NCBI RefSeq assembly: GCF_001552195.1
Contig: NZ_BCQS01000003.1
Coordinates: 434,001 to 498,000 of the forward strand
DNA length: 64,000 bases
DNA from: Actinomadura latina NBRC 106108
GTDB taxonomy: Bacteria > Actinomycetota > Actinomycetes > Streptosporangiales > Streptosporangiaceae
Direction: 5' to 3'
The position numbers were made by a program, and so were the translations under genes. Within the stretch, counting starts at the first letter, position 1; every line of letters starts with the position of its first letter. Shown here in pieces: positions 52,595 to 60,319 of the stretch. A model generated the notes under the pieces. That model was given only the letters and a program-made list of their open reading frames with translations, did not search any database and was not told the origin of the DNA.

Positions 52595-53388
52595 GGTGCG
52601 GTGGTCCAGGCCCCGGTCATCGGCGGGCCGAAGACGCAGCCGTCGTGCGCGAGGGTGTCGGCCAGCAGCCGGTCGGCGAGCGTGGCGGGGTCGACCTCGG
52701 CGTGGGAGGCGATGCCCGTCCGCTCCATCAGCGGTACCGTCGCGCCGATCACGTTGGCCCAGCCCCAGGCGGGGGCGTCCGGCCCGCCCGCGGCGAACGT
52801 CTCGACCTGCAACCGCGGCGCGGGCAGGCCGGCCTCGCGGAAGGCCGTGAACAGTGCCGGGCCCATGCGCGGTTCGAAGCCCGCCTTCTCCAGCGCGTCC
52901 AGGAACCATCCGTGCGCGCGGTTCCACAGGGGCGTCTCGGGGACGGCCGGCAGGTAGGCCAGGTCGGCCTCGTGCATGCAGATCAGGCCGCCGGGCCGGA
53001 CGTGCGCGGCGGCGCCGCGGATCACCGCCGCCGGGTCCGGCAGGTACATCAGGAAGAGCCTGCCCACGACGGCGTCGAAGTCGTCCTCGATCCCGTCGAG
53101 GGTCTGCACGTCGCCCACCCGGTACTCGACGTTGGGCGCGTCCGTGCGGCGCCGGGCGAGCTCGGCCGCCGCGGGGTCGCGCTCGACGCCCACCACGGCG
53201 CCGTCCGGTCCCACCAGTTCGGCGGCGACCCTGGCCACGTTGCCCGCGCCGCTGCCGAGGTCGAGCACGCGCATGCCGGGCGCGAGCCCCGCATGGCGCA
53301 GGACGCGCCGGGTGAGCGGGTCGAAGAGCCTGCCCTGCGCCACCAGGCGTTCGTCCTCGGCGGCACGGTCCGCGAACGGATATGTCAT
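52591..53388 (-). CDS. Class I SAM-dependent methyltransferase
   Basis: A 265-residue Rossmann methyltransferase: motif I Val-Leu-Asp-Leu-Gly-Ser-Gly-Ala-Gly (about 41-49), then an acidic residue in Val-Glu-Arg-Asp at the ribose position, Val-Gly-Asp-Val-Gln-Thr (motif II region) and Val-Arg-Pro-Gly-Gly-Leu (post-III). It is probably a small-molecule enzyme. It lies between the AraC gene and the SufS-like gene on one strand, with 66 bases before and a four-base overlap after, so the three genes form one unit. Confidence 0.87.
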   Translation of the reverse strand: MTYPFADRAAEDERLVAQGRLFDPLTRRVLRHAGLAPGMRVLDLGSGAGNVARVAAELVGPDGAVVGVERDPAAAELARRRTDAPNVEYRVGDVQTLDGIEDDFDAVVGRLFLMYLPDPAAVIRGAAAHVRPGGLICMHEADLAYLPAVPETPLWNRAHGWFLDALEKAGFEPRMGPALFTAFREAGLPAPRLQVETFAAGGPDAPAWGWANVIGATVPLMERTGIASHAEVDPATLADRLLADTLAHDGCVFGPPMTGAWTTAP

Positions 53389-53454
53389 CGCTTTTCCTCC
53401 CCGTACGTTCGCTGTAGGGCAAGCGTGGCCGGACGGGGCGCGGCTGTCGTTGGC

Positions 53455-54444
53455 CTAGCGCGCGGAGCCCTTGGCAATGCGCGCGGACCTCCGGTACTCC
53501 GACGGCGGCAGCCCGTGCTCGGCACGGAACGCGCGGCTGAAGTCGGCCGCGCTGGAGAACCCCCACCGGGCCGCGATGGCCGCGACCGGGCGGGCGGCGA
53601 GCGCCGGGTCGGCGAGGTCGCCGCGGCACCGTTCCAGCCGGCGCCGCCTGATCCAGCCCGCGACCGTCAGGCCCTCGTCGTGGAAGAGCTGGTGGAGGGT
53701 GCGCACGGAGATGTGATGGGCGGCGGCGATCCCCGCCGGGGTCAGCCCCGGATCGCCCAGGTGCTGCTGGACGAAGCCCTGGACGGTGGTGAGCAGGGCG
53801 TGCCGCCGGGCCTCCGGCGTACCCCAGTCCCGCACGTCCAGCTCGCGGGCCAGCCGCGTCGCGAGCACCTCCAGCGCGGCGGCCGACACCCGGGCCGCCT
53901 CGGCGGGGCTGAGGTGGTCGATGTTGCGGGCCAGCCGGAGCAGGAACTGCGACGTGAGGTCGCCGAGACCGGTCGTCGGCGGCACGCGGACGGCGGTCAG
54001 CCCGCGGACCCGGCCGGGCGACAGCGGCAGCAGCGCCGGCGGGAACATGAACGTCATGACCCGCGTCGGCCGGTCGTCGACTCCGCAGACCACCTCGTAG
54101 GGGCGCCGGGTGTCGTAGAAGGCGAACTCGGCGGGCGACAGGACGGCCTGCCGTCCGCCCTGGCCGATGCCGCAGCGGCCGCCCCCGCACACCAGGAAGA
54201 CCTTCAGCAGGTCGGGGTCGGCCTGCGAGATCAGCTTCGGCGTGCGGCTCACCGTGATGGGCATGATGTCCATCGCGACCGCCTGCATCGGCCCGAACCC
54301 GCTCGCGCGGAACTCCCCCCGGTACCCGGCCCAGTGCCCGGGCGGACGGCACTCCATCGGCACCCAGGTCGTCGCCGTCATCTGCCGGAAGAACTCGGAC
54401 CGGTCGGCCACGGGCACCTCGTCGACCGTGATGAGCACGCTCAT
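53455..54444 (-). CDS. AraC-family regulator with N-terminal AraC-binding-like domain
   Basis: A 329-residue protein. The N-terminal half is a beta-rich sensor with Pro-Ala-Glu-Phe-Ala-Phe-Tyr-Asp-Thr-Arg-Arg-Pro-Tyr. The C-terminal half carries both AraC helices: Leu-Thr-Pro-Ala-Gly-Ile-Ala-Ala-Ala-His-His-Ile-Ser, and the second with Ile-Ala-Ala-Arg-Trp-Gly-Phe-Ser-Ser-Ala-Ala-Asp-Phe-Ser-Arg-Ala-Phe-Arg. It resembles NphR-type regulators. It heads the unit with methyltransferase and PLP enzyme and most likely activates it. ATG 54444 follows a GCGGGGG run. Confidence 0.9.
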   Translation of the reverse strand: MSVLITVDEVPVADRSEFFRQMTATTWVPMECRPPGHWAGYRGEFRASGFGPMQAVAMDIMPITVSRTPKLISQADPDLLKVFLVCGGGRCGIGQGGRQAVLSPAEFAFYDTRRPYEVVCGVDDRPTRVMTFMFPPALLPLSPGRVRGLTAVRVPPTTGLGDLTSQFLLRLARNIDHLSPAEAARVSAAALEVLATRLARELDVRDWGTPEARRHALLTTVQGFVQQHLGDPGLTPAGIAAAHHISVRTLHQLFHDEGLTVAGWIRRRRLERCRGDLADPALAARPVAAIAARWGFSSAADFSRAFRAEHGLPPSEYRRSARIAKGSAR

Positions 54445-54614
54445 CGCAAACCCCCGCGGAACGGCGGGCCCGGCGCCGCCGGGCACTTCCGCACGCCCCC
54501 CGGCGACTACAGTCACGCGCCGCCGCCGGGAGCGGAAGCGTCCTGTCCGCACCCGGCCACCGCACCGCCCGGCCGCGCCCGGAGTACAGGCTGATCCGTC
54601 ACCGAGATCTCCGG

Positions 54615-54694
54615 CTCTCGCCGTGCGCGCCCGGCAGACGCGGCAGACGCGGCAGACGCGGCAGACGCGGCAGACACGGCAGACACGGCGAGAG
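54615..54694. repeat. Hairpin with 9-bp tandem repeats in its loop
   Basis: CTCTCGCCGTG (54615-54625) pairs with CACGGCGAGAG (54684-54694). Between the arms lie six consecutive copies of CGGCAGAC(G/A) at 54632-54685. It follows the stop of the leftward aldehyde dehydrogenase gene by eight bases, so the stem probably acts as its terminator, with the loop expanded by slippage. Confidence 0.8.
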
Positions 54695-54702
54695 CCTCGC
54701 GG

Positions 54703-56166
54703 TCAGAGCGGGTACTGCGGGGGCTCGCCGCGCATGGTGATCCAGCGGGTCTCGGTGAACGCCTCGACGTTCGCCGCGGCGCCGCCGAAGCGGGAGCCGG
54801 TGCCGGACGCCCGCACGCCGCCGAACGGGGCGTTGGCCTCGTCGTTGACGGTCTGGTCGTTGATGTGGACGATCCCCGTCGGGATCTGCTCGGCGACGGC
54901 CAGGCCGCGCATCGCGTCCCGGGTCACGATGCCCAGCGAGAGGCCGTACTCGCCGGCGGTGGCCAGCTCCACCGCCTCGGCGACGGACGAGACGCGGGTG
55001 ACCGGGGCGACCGGGCCGAAGACCTCCTCGGCGAACGCGGGCGCGGTCAGCGGCATGTCGGCCAGCACCGTGGGACGGTAGAAGAGCTGCTCGTAGGTGC
55101 CGCCGGCGGCGAGTTTCCCGCCCTGGTCGACGCTCGCGGTGACCATGCCGTGGATCCTGTCGCGCTGGCCGGCGTCGATGACGGGGCCGAGGGCGACGTC
55201 GCCGCCGGCCGGGTCGCCGACCGCGAGGGCGCCGGCCTTGGCGGCGAGGCGTTCCACGAAGTCGTCGTAGAGGCGGTCGGCGACCAGGTGGCGGCCGGTG
55301 GTCATGCAGATCTGGCCCTGGTGGAAGAACGAGCCCCAGGTGGCGAGGTTCACCGCCGCGTCCACGTCGGCGTCGTCCAGGACGAGCAGGGCGGAGTTGC
55401 CGCCGAGCTCCAGATGGGCGCGCTTGAGGTGCTTGCCGGCCAGTTCGCCGATGCGGCGGCCGACCGGGGTGGAGCCGGTGAACGAGATGACCCGGACGTT
55501 CGGGTCGGTGATCAGCGCCTCGCCGACGTCCGCGCCGCCGGGCAGCATCTGCAGGACGCCCGGCGGCAGCCCGGCCTCCTCGAACACGCGGGCCATCAGC
55601 GTGCCGCCGGTGACAGCGGTGCGCGGGTCGGGCTTGAGCAGCACGGCGTTGCCGAGCGCGAGCGCCGGGGCGACCGAGCGGATGCCGAGGATGATGGGCA
55701 CGTTGAACGGCGAGATCACCGCGACCACGCCGGCCGGCATGCGGCGCGCCAGGGACAGCCGCGGCTCCTCCGACGGCAGGATCGTGCCGATCGCGAGGGC
55801 GGGCAGGCCCGCCGCGCCGTAGCATTCCTCGGCCGCGACGTGCAGGGCGAACCCGGCGATGCCGGGCACCGCACCGACCTCGCGGACGTTCCAGCCGCTG
55901 ATCTCCTCGGCGTGCCGCTGCCACAGGTCGCCGGCCCTGCGCAGGACGGCGGCGCGGGCGGTGTGCGGCAGCGCGGCCCACTCCCGCTGCGCCTCGGCGG
56001 CGCTCGCGGCGGCCTCGGCGACGTCCTGCGCGGTGGCCTGCCCCATCCGGCCGAGCTCGGCGCCGGTGGCGGGCTCGACCACGGGGTAGTCGCCGCCGTA
56101 CGCCGCCGTCCACGCACCGTTCTTGAAGATGTTTCCCTGCCAGTCGACGCTGTCGAGCAGTCCCAC
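54703..56166 (-). CDS. NAD-dependent aldehyde dehydrogenase, benzaldehyde dehydrogenase-like
   Basis: A 487-residue enzyme. Motifs: Val-Ile-Ser-Pro-Phe-Asn-Val-Pro (about 150), Phe-Thr-Gly-Ser-Thr-Pro-Val-Gly (about 232), Leu-Glu-Leu-Gly-Gly-Asn-Ser with the general-base Glu, and Gln-Gly-Gln-Ile-Cys-Met with the catalytic Cys, followed by Glu-Glu-Val-Phe-Gly-Pro-Val. The opening Leu-Leu-Asp-Ser-Val-Asp-Trp and the Cys context match aryl aldehyde dehydrogenases. It is the last gene of the leftward Liv/amidase cluster, downstream of an alcohol dehydrogenase remnant; the pair would have oxidised an aryl alcohol to the acid. Confidence 0.9.
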   Translation of the reverse strand: MGLLDSVDWQGNIFKNGAWTAAYGGDYPVVEPATGAELGRMGQATAQDVAEAAASAAEAQREWAALPHTARAAVLRRAGDLWQRHAEEISGWNVREVGAVPGIAGFALHVAAEECYGAAGLPALAIGTILPSEEPRLSLARRMPAGVVAVISPFNVPIILGIRSVAPALALGNAVLLKPDPRTAVTGGTLMARVFEEAGLPPGVLQMLPGGADVGEALITDPNVRVISFTGSTPVGRRIGELAGKHLKRAHLELGGNSALLVLDDADVDAAVNLATWGSFFHQGQICMTTGRHLVADRLYDDFVERLAAKAGALAVGDPAGGDVALGPVIDAGQRDRIHGMVTASVDQGGKLAAGGTYEQLFYRPTVLADMPLTAPAFAEEVFGPVAPVTRVSSVAEAVELATAGEYGLSLGIVTRDAMRGLAVAEQIPTGIVHINDQTVNDEANAPFGGVRASGTGSRFGGAAANVEAFTETRWITMRGEPPQYPL

Positions 56167-56194
56167 GGGCGGTTCCTCCTTCTTCTGTCGTGTG

Positions 56195-56332
56195 TCAGTG
56201 CTTCATGCGGAGCACGGGTTTGAGCGCCGCGCCGCGCCGGCTGTCGCCGAGCGCCCGGTCGATGTCGGCCAGGTCATAGAAGCGCACGAGCCGGTCGATG
56301 GGGAAGCGGCCCTGGCGGTGCAGCTCCTGAAG
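56195..56332 (-). pseudogene. 3' remnant of a zinc-type alcohol dehydrogenase gene
   Basis: In the frame ending at 56195 the last 45 codons read Leu-Gln-Glu-Leu-His-Arg-Gln-Gly-Arg-Phe-Pro, then Leu-Val-Arg-Phe-Tyr-Asp-Leu-Ala-Asp-Ile-Asp-Arg-Ala, and finish with Lys-Pro-Val-Leu-Arg-Met. This is the standard C-terminus of class III/aryl-alcohol NAD-dependent dehydrogenases. Everything before it is missing; the amidase gene continues straight into it in a different frame. One deletion fusing the 3' end of the amidase gene with the tail of an adh gene explains this. Confidence 0.82.
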
Positions 56333-57639
56333 TCCGGACGGGGCAGCCGCGGGGTCAGCCGTTCGACGAGGCGGGCCGCGGCGAGGACGGCGCCGTCGCG
56401 CCCGGCGGCCCCGGCGAGCTGGAGCCCGACGGGCAGGCCGTCCGGCAGGGCCACCGGCACCGAGATCGCGGGCAGCCCCGCGGCGTTGAACAGCGAGGTG
56501 AGCCGGGTCAGCACGAGTTCGACGGGCCACTCGCGGCCTCCGGCCGCGACGGTCATCGCGCCGATCGGCGGCGCCGTGATCGGCACGGTGGCGCCGGCCA
56601 GCACGTCGTAGGCGCCGAGCGCCCGCTCCACGAACGCCGCCATGCGGCCGATCGCCGCCTCGTCCTGCTCGGCCTGCCCGGCGGTGCGCGGCGGCATGCG
56701 CATCAGCTCGGCGATGTCGGGGCCGAACAGGGCGGGGTCCCGCTCGAAGGCGTCCCGGTGGAACGCGCCCGCCTCGGCGACGATCCGGTTCAGGACCGCC
56801 TCCGGCATGCGCGGTTCGCCGGGGACGGCGACGTCCTCGACGCGCACCCCGTGCTCTTCGAGGCGGGCGCGGGTGGCGGCGAGGGCCGCGCGCACCTCGG
56901 GCGCCAGGACCGCGTCGAACCAGCCGCCGAGCCAGCCCACCCGCGGCGCCGCAGGCGAGCCGCCCACCGGCCCGGTGAGCGCGGACATGAGCAGCGCCGC
57001 GTCGTCCACCGTGGCCGCGAGCACGCCGAGGTGGTCGAGGGACGGGGCCAGCGGCAGCACCCCGTCGAGCGGGACGCGGCCGCGGGACGGCTTGAATCCG
57101 ACGCAGCCGCTGAGCGCGGCGGGGATGCGCACGCTCCCGGCGGTGTCCGAGCCGACCGCTCCCAGGCAGCTGCCGGCGACGACCGACGCGGCCGATCCGC
57201 CGGACGAGCCGCCGGGGATGCGGTCCCGCCGGTACGGGTTGCGGGTGGGGCCGAAGAACGCGCTGTCGGTGCGTCCGCCCCAGGCCAGCTCATGAGTGGT
57301 GTGCTTGCCGAGGATCACGGCGCCCGCCGCGCGCAGCCGCCGCACGGCCTCCGCGTCCCGCACCGGCACGTGGCCGGTGAAGCGCGGCGACCCGTAGGCG
57401 GTGCGGACGCCCGCCGTGTCGATCAGGTCCTTGATCCCGACGGGTACGCCGTACAGCGGGCCGCGCCTCCCGGCCCGCTCCAGTTCGGCGGCCCGCGCGC
57501 GGGCCTCGTCCGCCGTGACCGTGGCGTAGGCGTGCACGTACGGCTCGGTGGCCTCGATCACGGCCAGCATCCGCTCGGTGAGGCCGACCGGCGACAGCCG
57601 CCCGGCGGCGAGGGCGGCGGCCGATTCACTGAGCGACAT
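56203..57639 (-). CDS. Amidase signature family hydrolase with aberrant C-terminus
   Basis: A 478-residue protein. The Lys-cisSer-Ser triad is visible: Gly-Ile-Lys-Asp-Leu (Lys about 70), Gly-Gly-Ser-Ser-Gly-Gly-Ser (about 145-151) and Gly-Ser-Asp-Thr-Ala-Gly-Ser-Val-Arg-Ile-Pro (nucleophile region about 167). The amidase fold is complete to about residue 436 (Arg-Leu-Thr-Pro-Arg-Leu-Pro). The last 40 residues are an out-of-frame reading of an alcohol dehydrogenase tail, so the natural end has been replaced. The enzyme may still work, since the loss is peripheral. Its start overlaps livM by 14 bases, so the amide substrate is probably what the transporter imports. Confidence 0.85.
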   Translation of the reverse strand: MSLSESAAALAAGRLSPVGLTERMLAVIEATEPYVHAYATVTADEARARAAELERAGRRGPLYGVPVGIKDLIDTAGVRTAYGSPRFTGHVPVRDAEAVRRLRAAGAVILGKHTTHELAWGGRTDSAFFGPTRNPYRRDRIPGGSSGGSAASVVAGSCLGAVGSDTAGSVRIPAALSGCVGFKPSRGRVPLDGVLPLAPSLDHLGVLAATVDDAALLMSALTGPVGGSPAAPRVGWLGGWFDAVLAPEVRAALAATRARLEEHGVRVEDVAVPGEPRMPEAVLNRIVAEAGAFHRDAFERDPALFGPDIAELMRMPPRTAGQAEQDEAAIGRMAAFVERALGAYDVLAGATVPITAPPIGAMTVAAGGREWPVELVLTRLTSLFNAAGLPAISVPVALPDGLPVGLQLAGAAGRDGAVLAAARLVERLTPRLPRPDFRSCTARAASPSTGSCASMTWPTSTGRSATAGAARRSNPCSA

Positions 57640-58657
57640 CCGGCCTCCGCACGTGATAGCCGACGGGGAAGAGGCTCATTTCCGTCCTTCCGCGAATGAG
57701 GCCCCACAACCCGCCTGGAAGCCACATCGCCACCGCCATGCCGACGCCGCCCAGCAGGACGAGGTACCAGGAGCCGTAGTCGGCGAGCAGCTGCTGCAGG
57801 CCGAAGAAGACGACCGCGCCGAGCAGCGGGCCCTCGACGAACCCGATGCCGCCGATCACCACGATGAAGATCATGTACGCGGACCACTGCACGCTGAAGA
57901 TCGAGTCCGGGTTGACGCTGAGCGAGCTCACCGTGATCACGCCGCCGGCCGCGCCGCACCCGGCCGCCGACACGAGGTAGACCAGCAGCTTGGCGCGCCG
58001 CACGTCGATCCCCGCCGAGCCGGCCGCGGTCTCCTCGTCCCGCACCGCCATGAGCGACAGCCCGAGCCGGCCGCGCAGCAGCAGGTAGCAGCCGGCGATG
58101 GTGCACAGCGCCAGCGCGAGCGCCACCCAGTACGTCAGGGCGCCGCGCAGCGTCTGGCCGATGCCCGACAGCCCGGTCAGCCCCTTGCCGCTGCCGCCGC
58201 CGAGGCTGCCGACCCGCACCACCAGCAGCCGGTACACCTCGGCGATCACCCACGTCCCGACGGCGAAGTAGTCGCCGCGCAGCCGGAACGCCAGCCACGA
58301 GGTGGGCAGGGCGAAGACCACGCACGTGACCGCGGCCAGCGGGACCGCGAGGTAGGGCTGCACCCCCAGGTCCGCCAGCGCGATCAGGCTGTAGGCGCCG
58401 ATGCCGACGTAGGCCTGCTGGCCCACCGAGACCAGGCCGCCGAAGCCCGCGAGCAGGTTCCACATGCTCGCCAGCGCGATCAGCACGAACAGGTTGACCA
58501 TCGCGTCGGTGACCGAGCTGAACACGAGGAACGGCAGGGCGACGAGCACGACCGTCCCCACCGCCATGACGGCGGACGACAGCTTCGAGGAGCGGGCGGC
58601 GCGGCCCACCTGCAGGGCCCCCGCCGCGCGGGCCGTCACCATCTCGGAGATCGTCAT
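57626..58657 (-). CDS. livM: Branched-chain amino acid-type ABC transporter permease LivM
   Basis: A 343-residue permease with about ten helices and the family motif Gly-X-Gly-Leu-Val-Ser-Val-Gly-Gln-Gln-Ala-Tyr-Val-Gly-Ile-Gly-Ala-Tyr (about 70-87) and the cytoplasmic coupling loop Leu-Met-Ala-Val-Arg-Asp-Glu-Glu. It overlaps livH by four bases. Liv systems in this setting often carry aromatic acids, amides or urea rather than Leu/Ile/Val. Confidence 0.92.
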   Translation of the reverse strand: MTISEMVTARAAGALQVGRAARSSKLSSAVMAVGTVVLVALPFLVFSSVTDAMVNLFVLIALASMWNLLAGFGGLVSVGQQAYVGIGAYSLIALADLGVQPYLAVPLAAVTCVVFALPTSWLAFRLRGDYFAVGTWVIAEVYRLLVVRVGSLGGGSGKGLTGLSGIGQTLRGALTYWVALALALCTIAGCYLLLRGRLGLSLMAVRDEETAAGSAGIDVRRAKLLVYLVSAAGCGAAGGVITVSSLSVNPDSIFSVQWSAYMIFIVVIGGIGFVEGPLLGAVVFFGLQQLLADYGSWYLVLLGGVGMAVAMWLPGGLWGLIRGRTEMSLFPVGYHVRRPDVAQ

Positions 58658-59520
58658 GCGGTCCGTCCCGTGAGGAGGCCCTGCGGCCGGAAGGCCAGCA
58701 CGGCGAGGAAGACGAGGTGGCCGGCGAGCAGCGTCAGCGCCGGGTCGACCTGCGCGCCGAGCGACTGCGTGATGCCGAGGACCATGCCGCCGAGCAGCGT
58801 CCCCCACAGGGAGCCGAGCCCGCCGATGACGACCGCCTCGAACGCGAAGATCAGCCGGGACGGGCCGATGGACGGGTCGAACGAGGAGCGCATGGCGAAC
58901 ATCAGCCCGGCGAGCGCGACGGTCGCGAACGCGATGGCGGTCGCGATGCCGTACACGTGCCTGCTGTCGGCGCCCATCAGGCTCGCGGTCTCGCGGTCGT
59001 CGGACGAGGCGCGCAGCATCCGGCCGAGGCCGGTGCGCGACAGGAACACCTGGATGCCGATCAGCGCGCCGCACGCCAGCAGGAACGTGGCCGCCGACAG
59101 GTAGCCGACCGAGATCGACTCGGTGAACTCGAACGAGCCGGTGGCGAAGGAGCCGCCGTCGAGGGTGCGCGTGTCGGCGGAGAACGTCTCCAGCAGGACG
59201 TTCTGCAGCACGATCGACAGCCCGAACGTGACGAGCAGGGTGGCCAGCGGCCCGGCGGCGAGGCTGCGCTGCAGCAGCACCCGCTGGGTCAGGTAGCCGA
59301 GCAGGGCGAACAGCGGGACGGTCACCGCCAGCACGACCCACAGCGGCAGCCCGGTCCCGCTGACCAGGGCCAGCGCGAGGAACGCCGCGACCACGGAGAG
59401 GTCGCCGTGCGCCAGGTTCACGATCCGCATGACGCCGAACATCAGCGACAGGCCCGCCGCGAACAGCGCGTAGAGGCCGCCGAGCAGCACCCCTTGGACG
59501 ACGGCGTTGAGCCAGCCCAT
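58654..59520 (-). CDS. livH: Branched-chain amino acid-type ABC transporter permease LivH
   Basis: A 288-residue permease with about eight helices. The start Gly-Gly-Leu-Tyr-Ala-Leu-Phe-Ala-Ala-Gly-Leu-Ser-Leu and Met-Arg-Ile-Val-Asn-Leu-Ala-His-Gly-Asp are typical of LivH. It also has the coupling helix Met-Leu-Arg-Ala-Ser-Ser-Asp-Asp-Arg-Glu-Thr-Ala. It forms the channel with LivM. It is one base from livF and overlaps livM. Confidence 0.93.
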   Translation of the reverse strand: MGWLNAVVQGVLLGGLYALFAAGLSLMFGVMRIVNLAHGDLSVVAAFLALALVSGTGLPLWVVLAVTVPLFALLGYLTQRVLLQRSLAAGPLATLLVTFGLSIVLQNVLLETFSADTRTLDGGSFATGSFEFTESISVGYLSAATFLLACGALIGIQVFLSRTGLGRMLRASSDDRETASLMGADSRHVYGIATAIAFATVALAGLMFAMRSSFDPSIGPSRLIFAFEAVVIGGLGSLWGTLLGGMVLGITQSLGAQVDPALTLLAGHLVFLAVLAFRPQGLLTGRTA

Positions 59521-59521
59521 G

Positions 59522-60319
59522 TCACTCGTTTCCTTCCTGGCCGGTGAGCGCCGCCCGGGTGCCCGTCCCGGCTGCGGTGCCGGTGTCGGTGTCGGCGGCG
59601 GTGTCCGCGCCGGGCGTGGCGCCGATGCCGAAGTACGCGTGCTCGACCTGCTCCGCCGTCAGGTCCGCGGGCCGTCCGCGCAGCACCGACCGGCCTTCGA
59701 GCAGGCAGTGCACGTGGTCGGCGACCCGCATGGCCTGCGAGACGTCCTGCTCGACGATCAGCGCGGTGGTGCCGACGCCCACGATCTCCGGCAGGAGCTC
59801 GTAGATCCGCCGGACGATGACCGGGGCGAGCCCCAGCGACAGCTCGTCGATGAGCAGGAGATCGGGGTTGGACAGCAGCGCCCGGCCGATGGCCACCGCC
59901 TGCTGCTCGCCGCCCGAAAGCTGGGACGCGCTCTGCCCGCGCCGGTCGGCCATCCACGGGAACAGCTCGTGGACGGCGGCGATCGTCCAGGGCCCGGGGC
60001 GCCTGCGGTAGGCGCCCGCCAGCAGGTTCTCCTCCACGGTGAGGGAGTGGAACAGCCGCCGTCCCTCCGGCACCAGGGCGATCCCCTCCGCCACCCGCTT
60101 GTGCGCGGGCAGCCGCGTGATGTCGCGGCCGTCCAGCAGGACCGAGCCCGAGGTCGGCAGGTTCAGCCCGGCCAGGGCGCGCAGCAGCGTGGACTTGCCC
60201 GCGCCGTTCGCCCCGATGATCGCCAGGACCTCGCCCTTCTCGACGTCCAGGCTGAGCCCGTCCACCGCGCGCAACTGGCCGTGGTGGACGGTGAGGTCGC
60301 GGATCGACAGCAGCGTCAC
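59522..60319 (-). CDS. livF: ABC transporter ATP-binding protein LivF
   Basis: A 265-residue ATPase: Walker A Gly-Ala-Asn-Gly-Ala-Gly-Lys-Ser (about 36-43), LivF-type Pro-Glu-Gly-Arg-Arg-Leu-Phe, signature Leu-Ser-Gly-Gly-Glu-Gln-Gln and Walker B Leu-Leu-Leu-Ile-Asp-Glu-Leu-Ser-Leu-Gly. The tail beyond residue 235 is a low-complexity Ala/Asp/Thr/Gly run from short DNA repeats, longer than the usual 235-residue LivF. It overlaps livG by four bases. Confidence 0.93.
   Translation of the reverse strand: MTLLSIRDLTVHHGQLRAVDGLSLDVEKGEVLAIIGANGAGKSTLLRALAGLNLPTSGSVLLDGRDITRLPAHKRVAEGIALVPEGRRLFHSLTVEENLLAGAYRRRPGPWTIAAVHELFPWMADRRGQSASQLSGGEQQAVAIGRALLSNPDLLLIDELSLGLAPVIVRRIYELLPEIVGVGTTALIVEQDVSQAMRVADHVHCLLEGRSVLRGRPADLTAEQVEHAYFGIGATPGADTAADTDTGTAAGTGTRAALTGQEGNE

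Noticed and set aside
51218..53388. Methyltransferase plus PLP enzyme as ergothioneine biosynthesis (EgtD/EgtE)
   Set aside because: There is no EgtA, EgtB or EgtC gene nearby, and the methyltransferase is a generic small class I enzyme rather than the larger EgtD type.
54632..54685. Regular repeats considered as a CRISPR array
   Set aside because: The units are 9 bp, contiguous and without spacers, and there are no cas genes.
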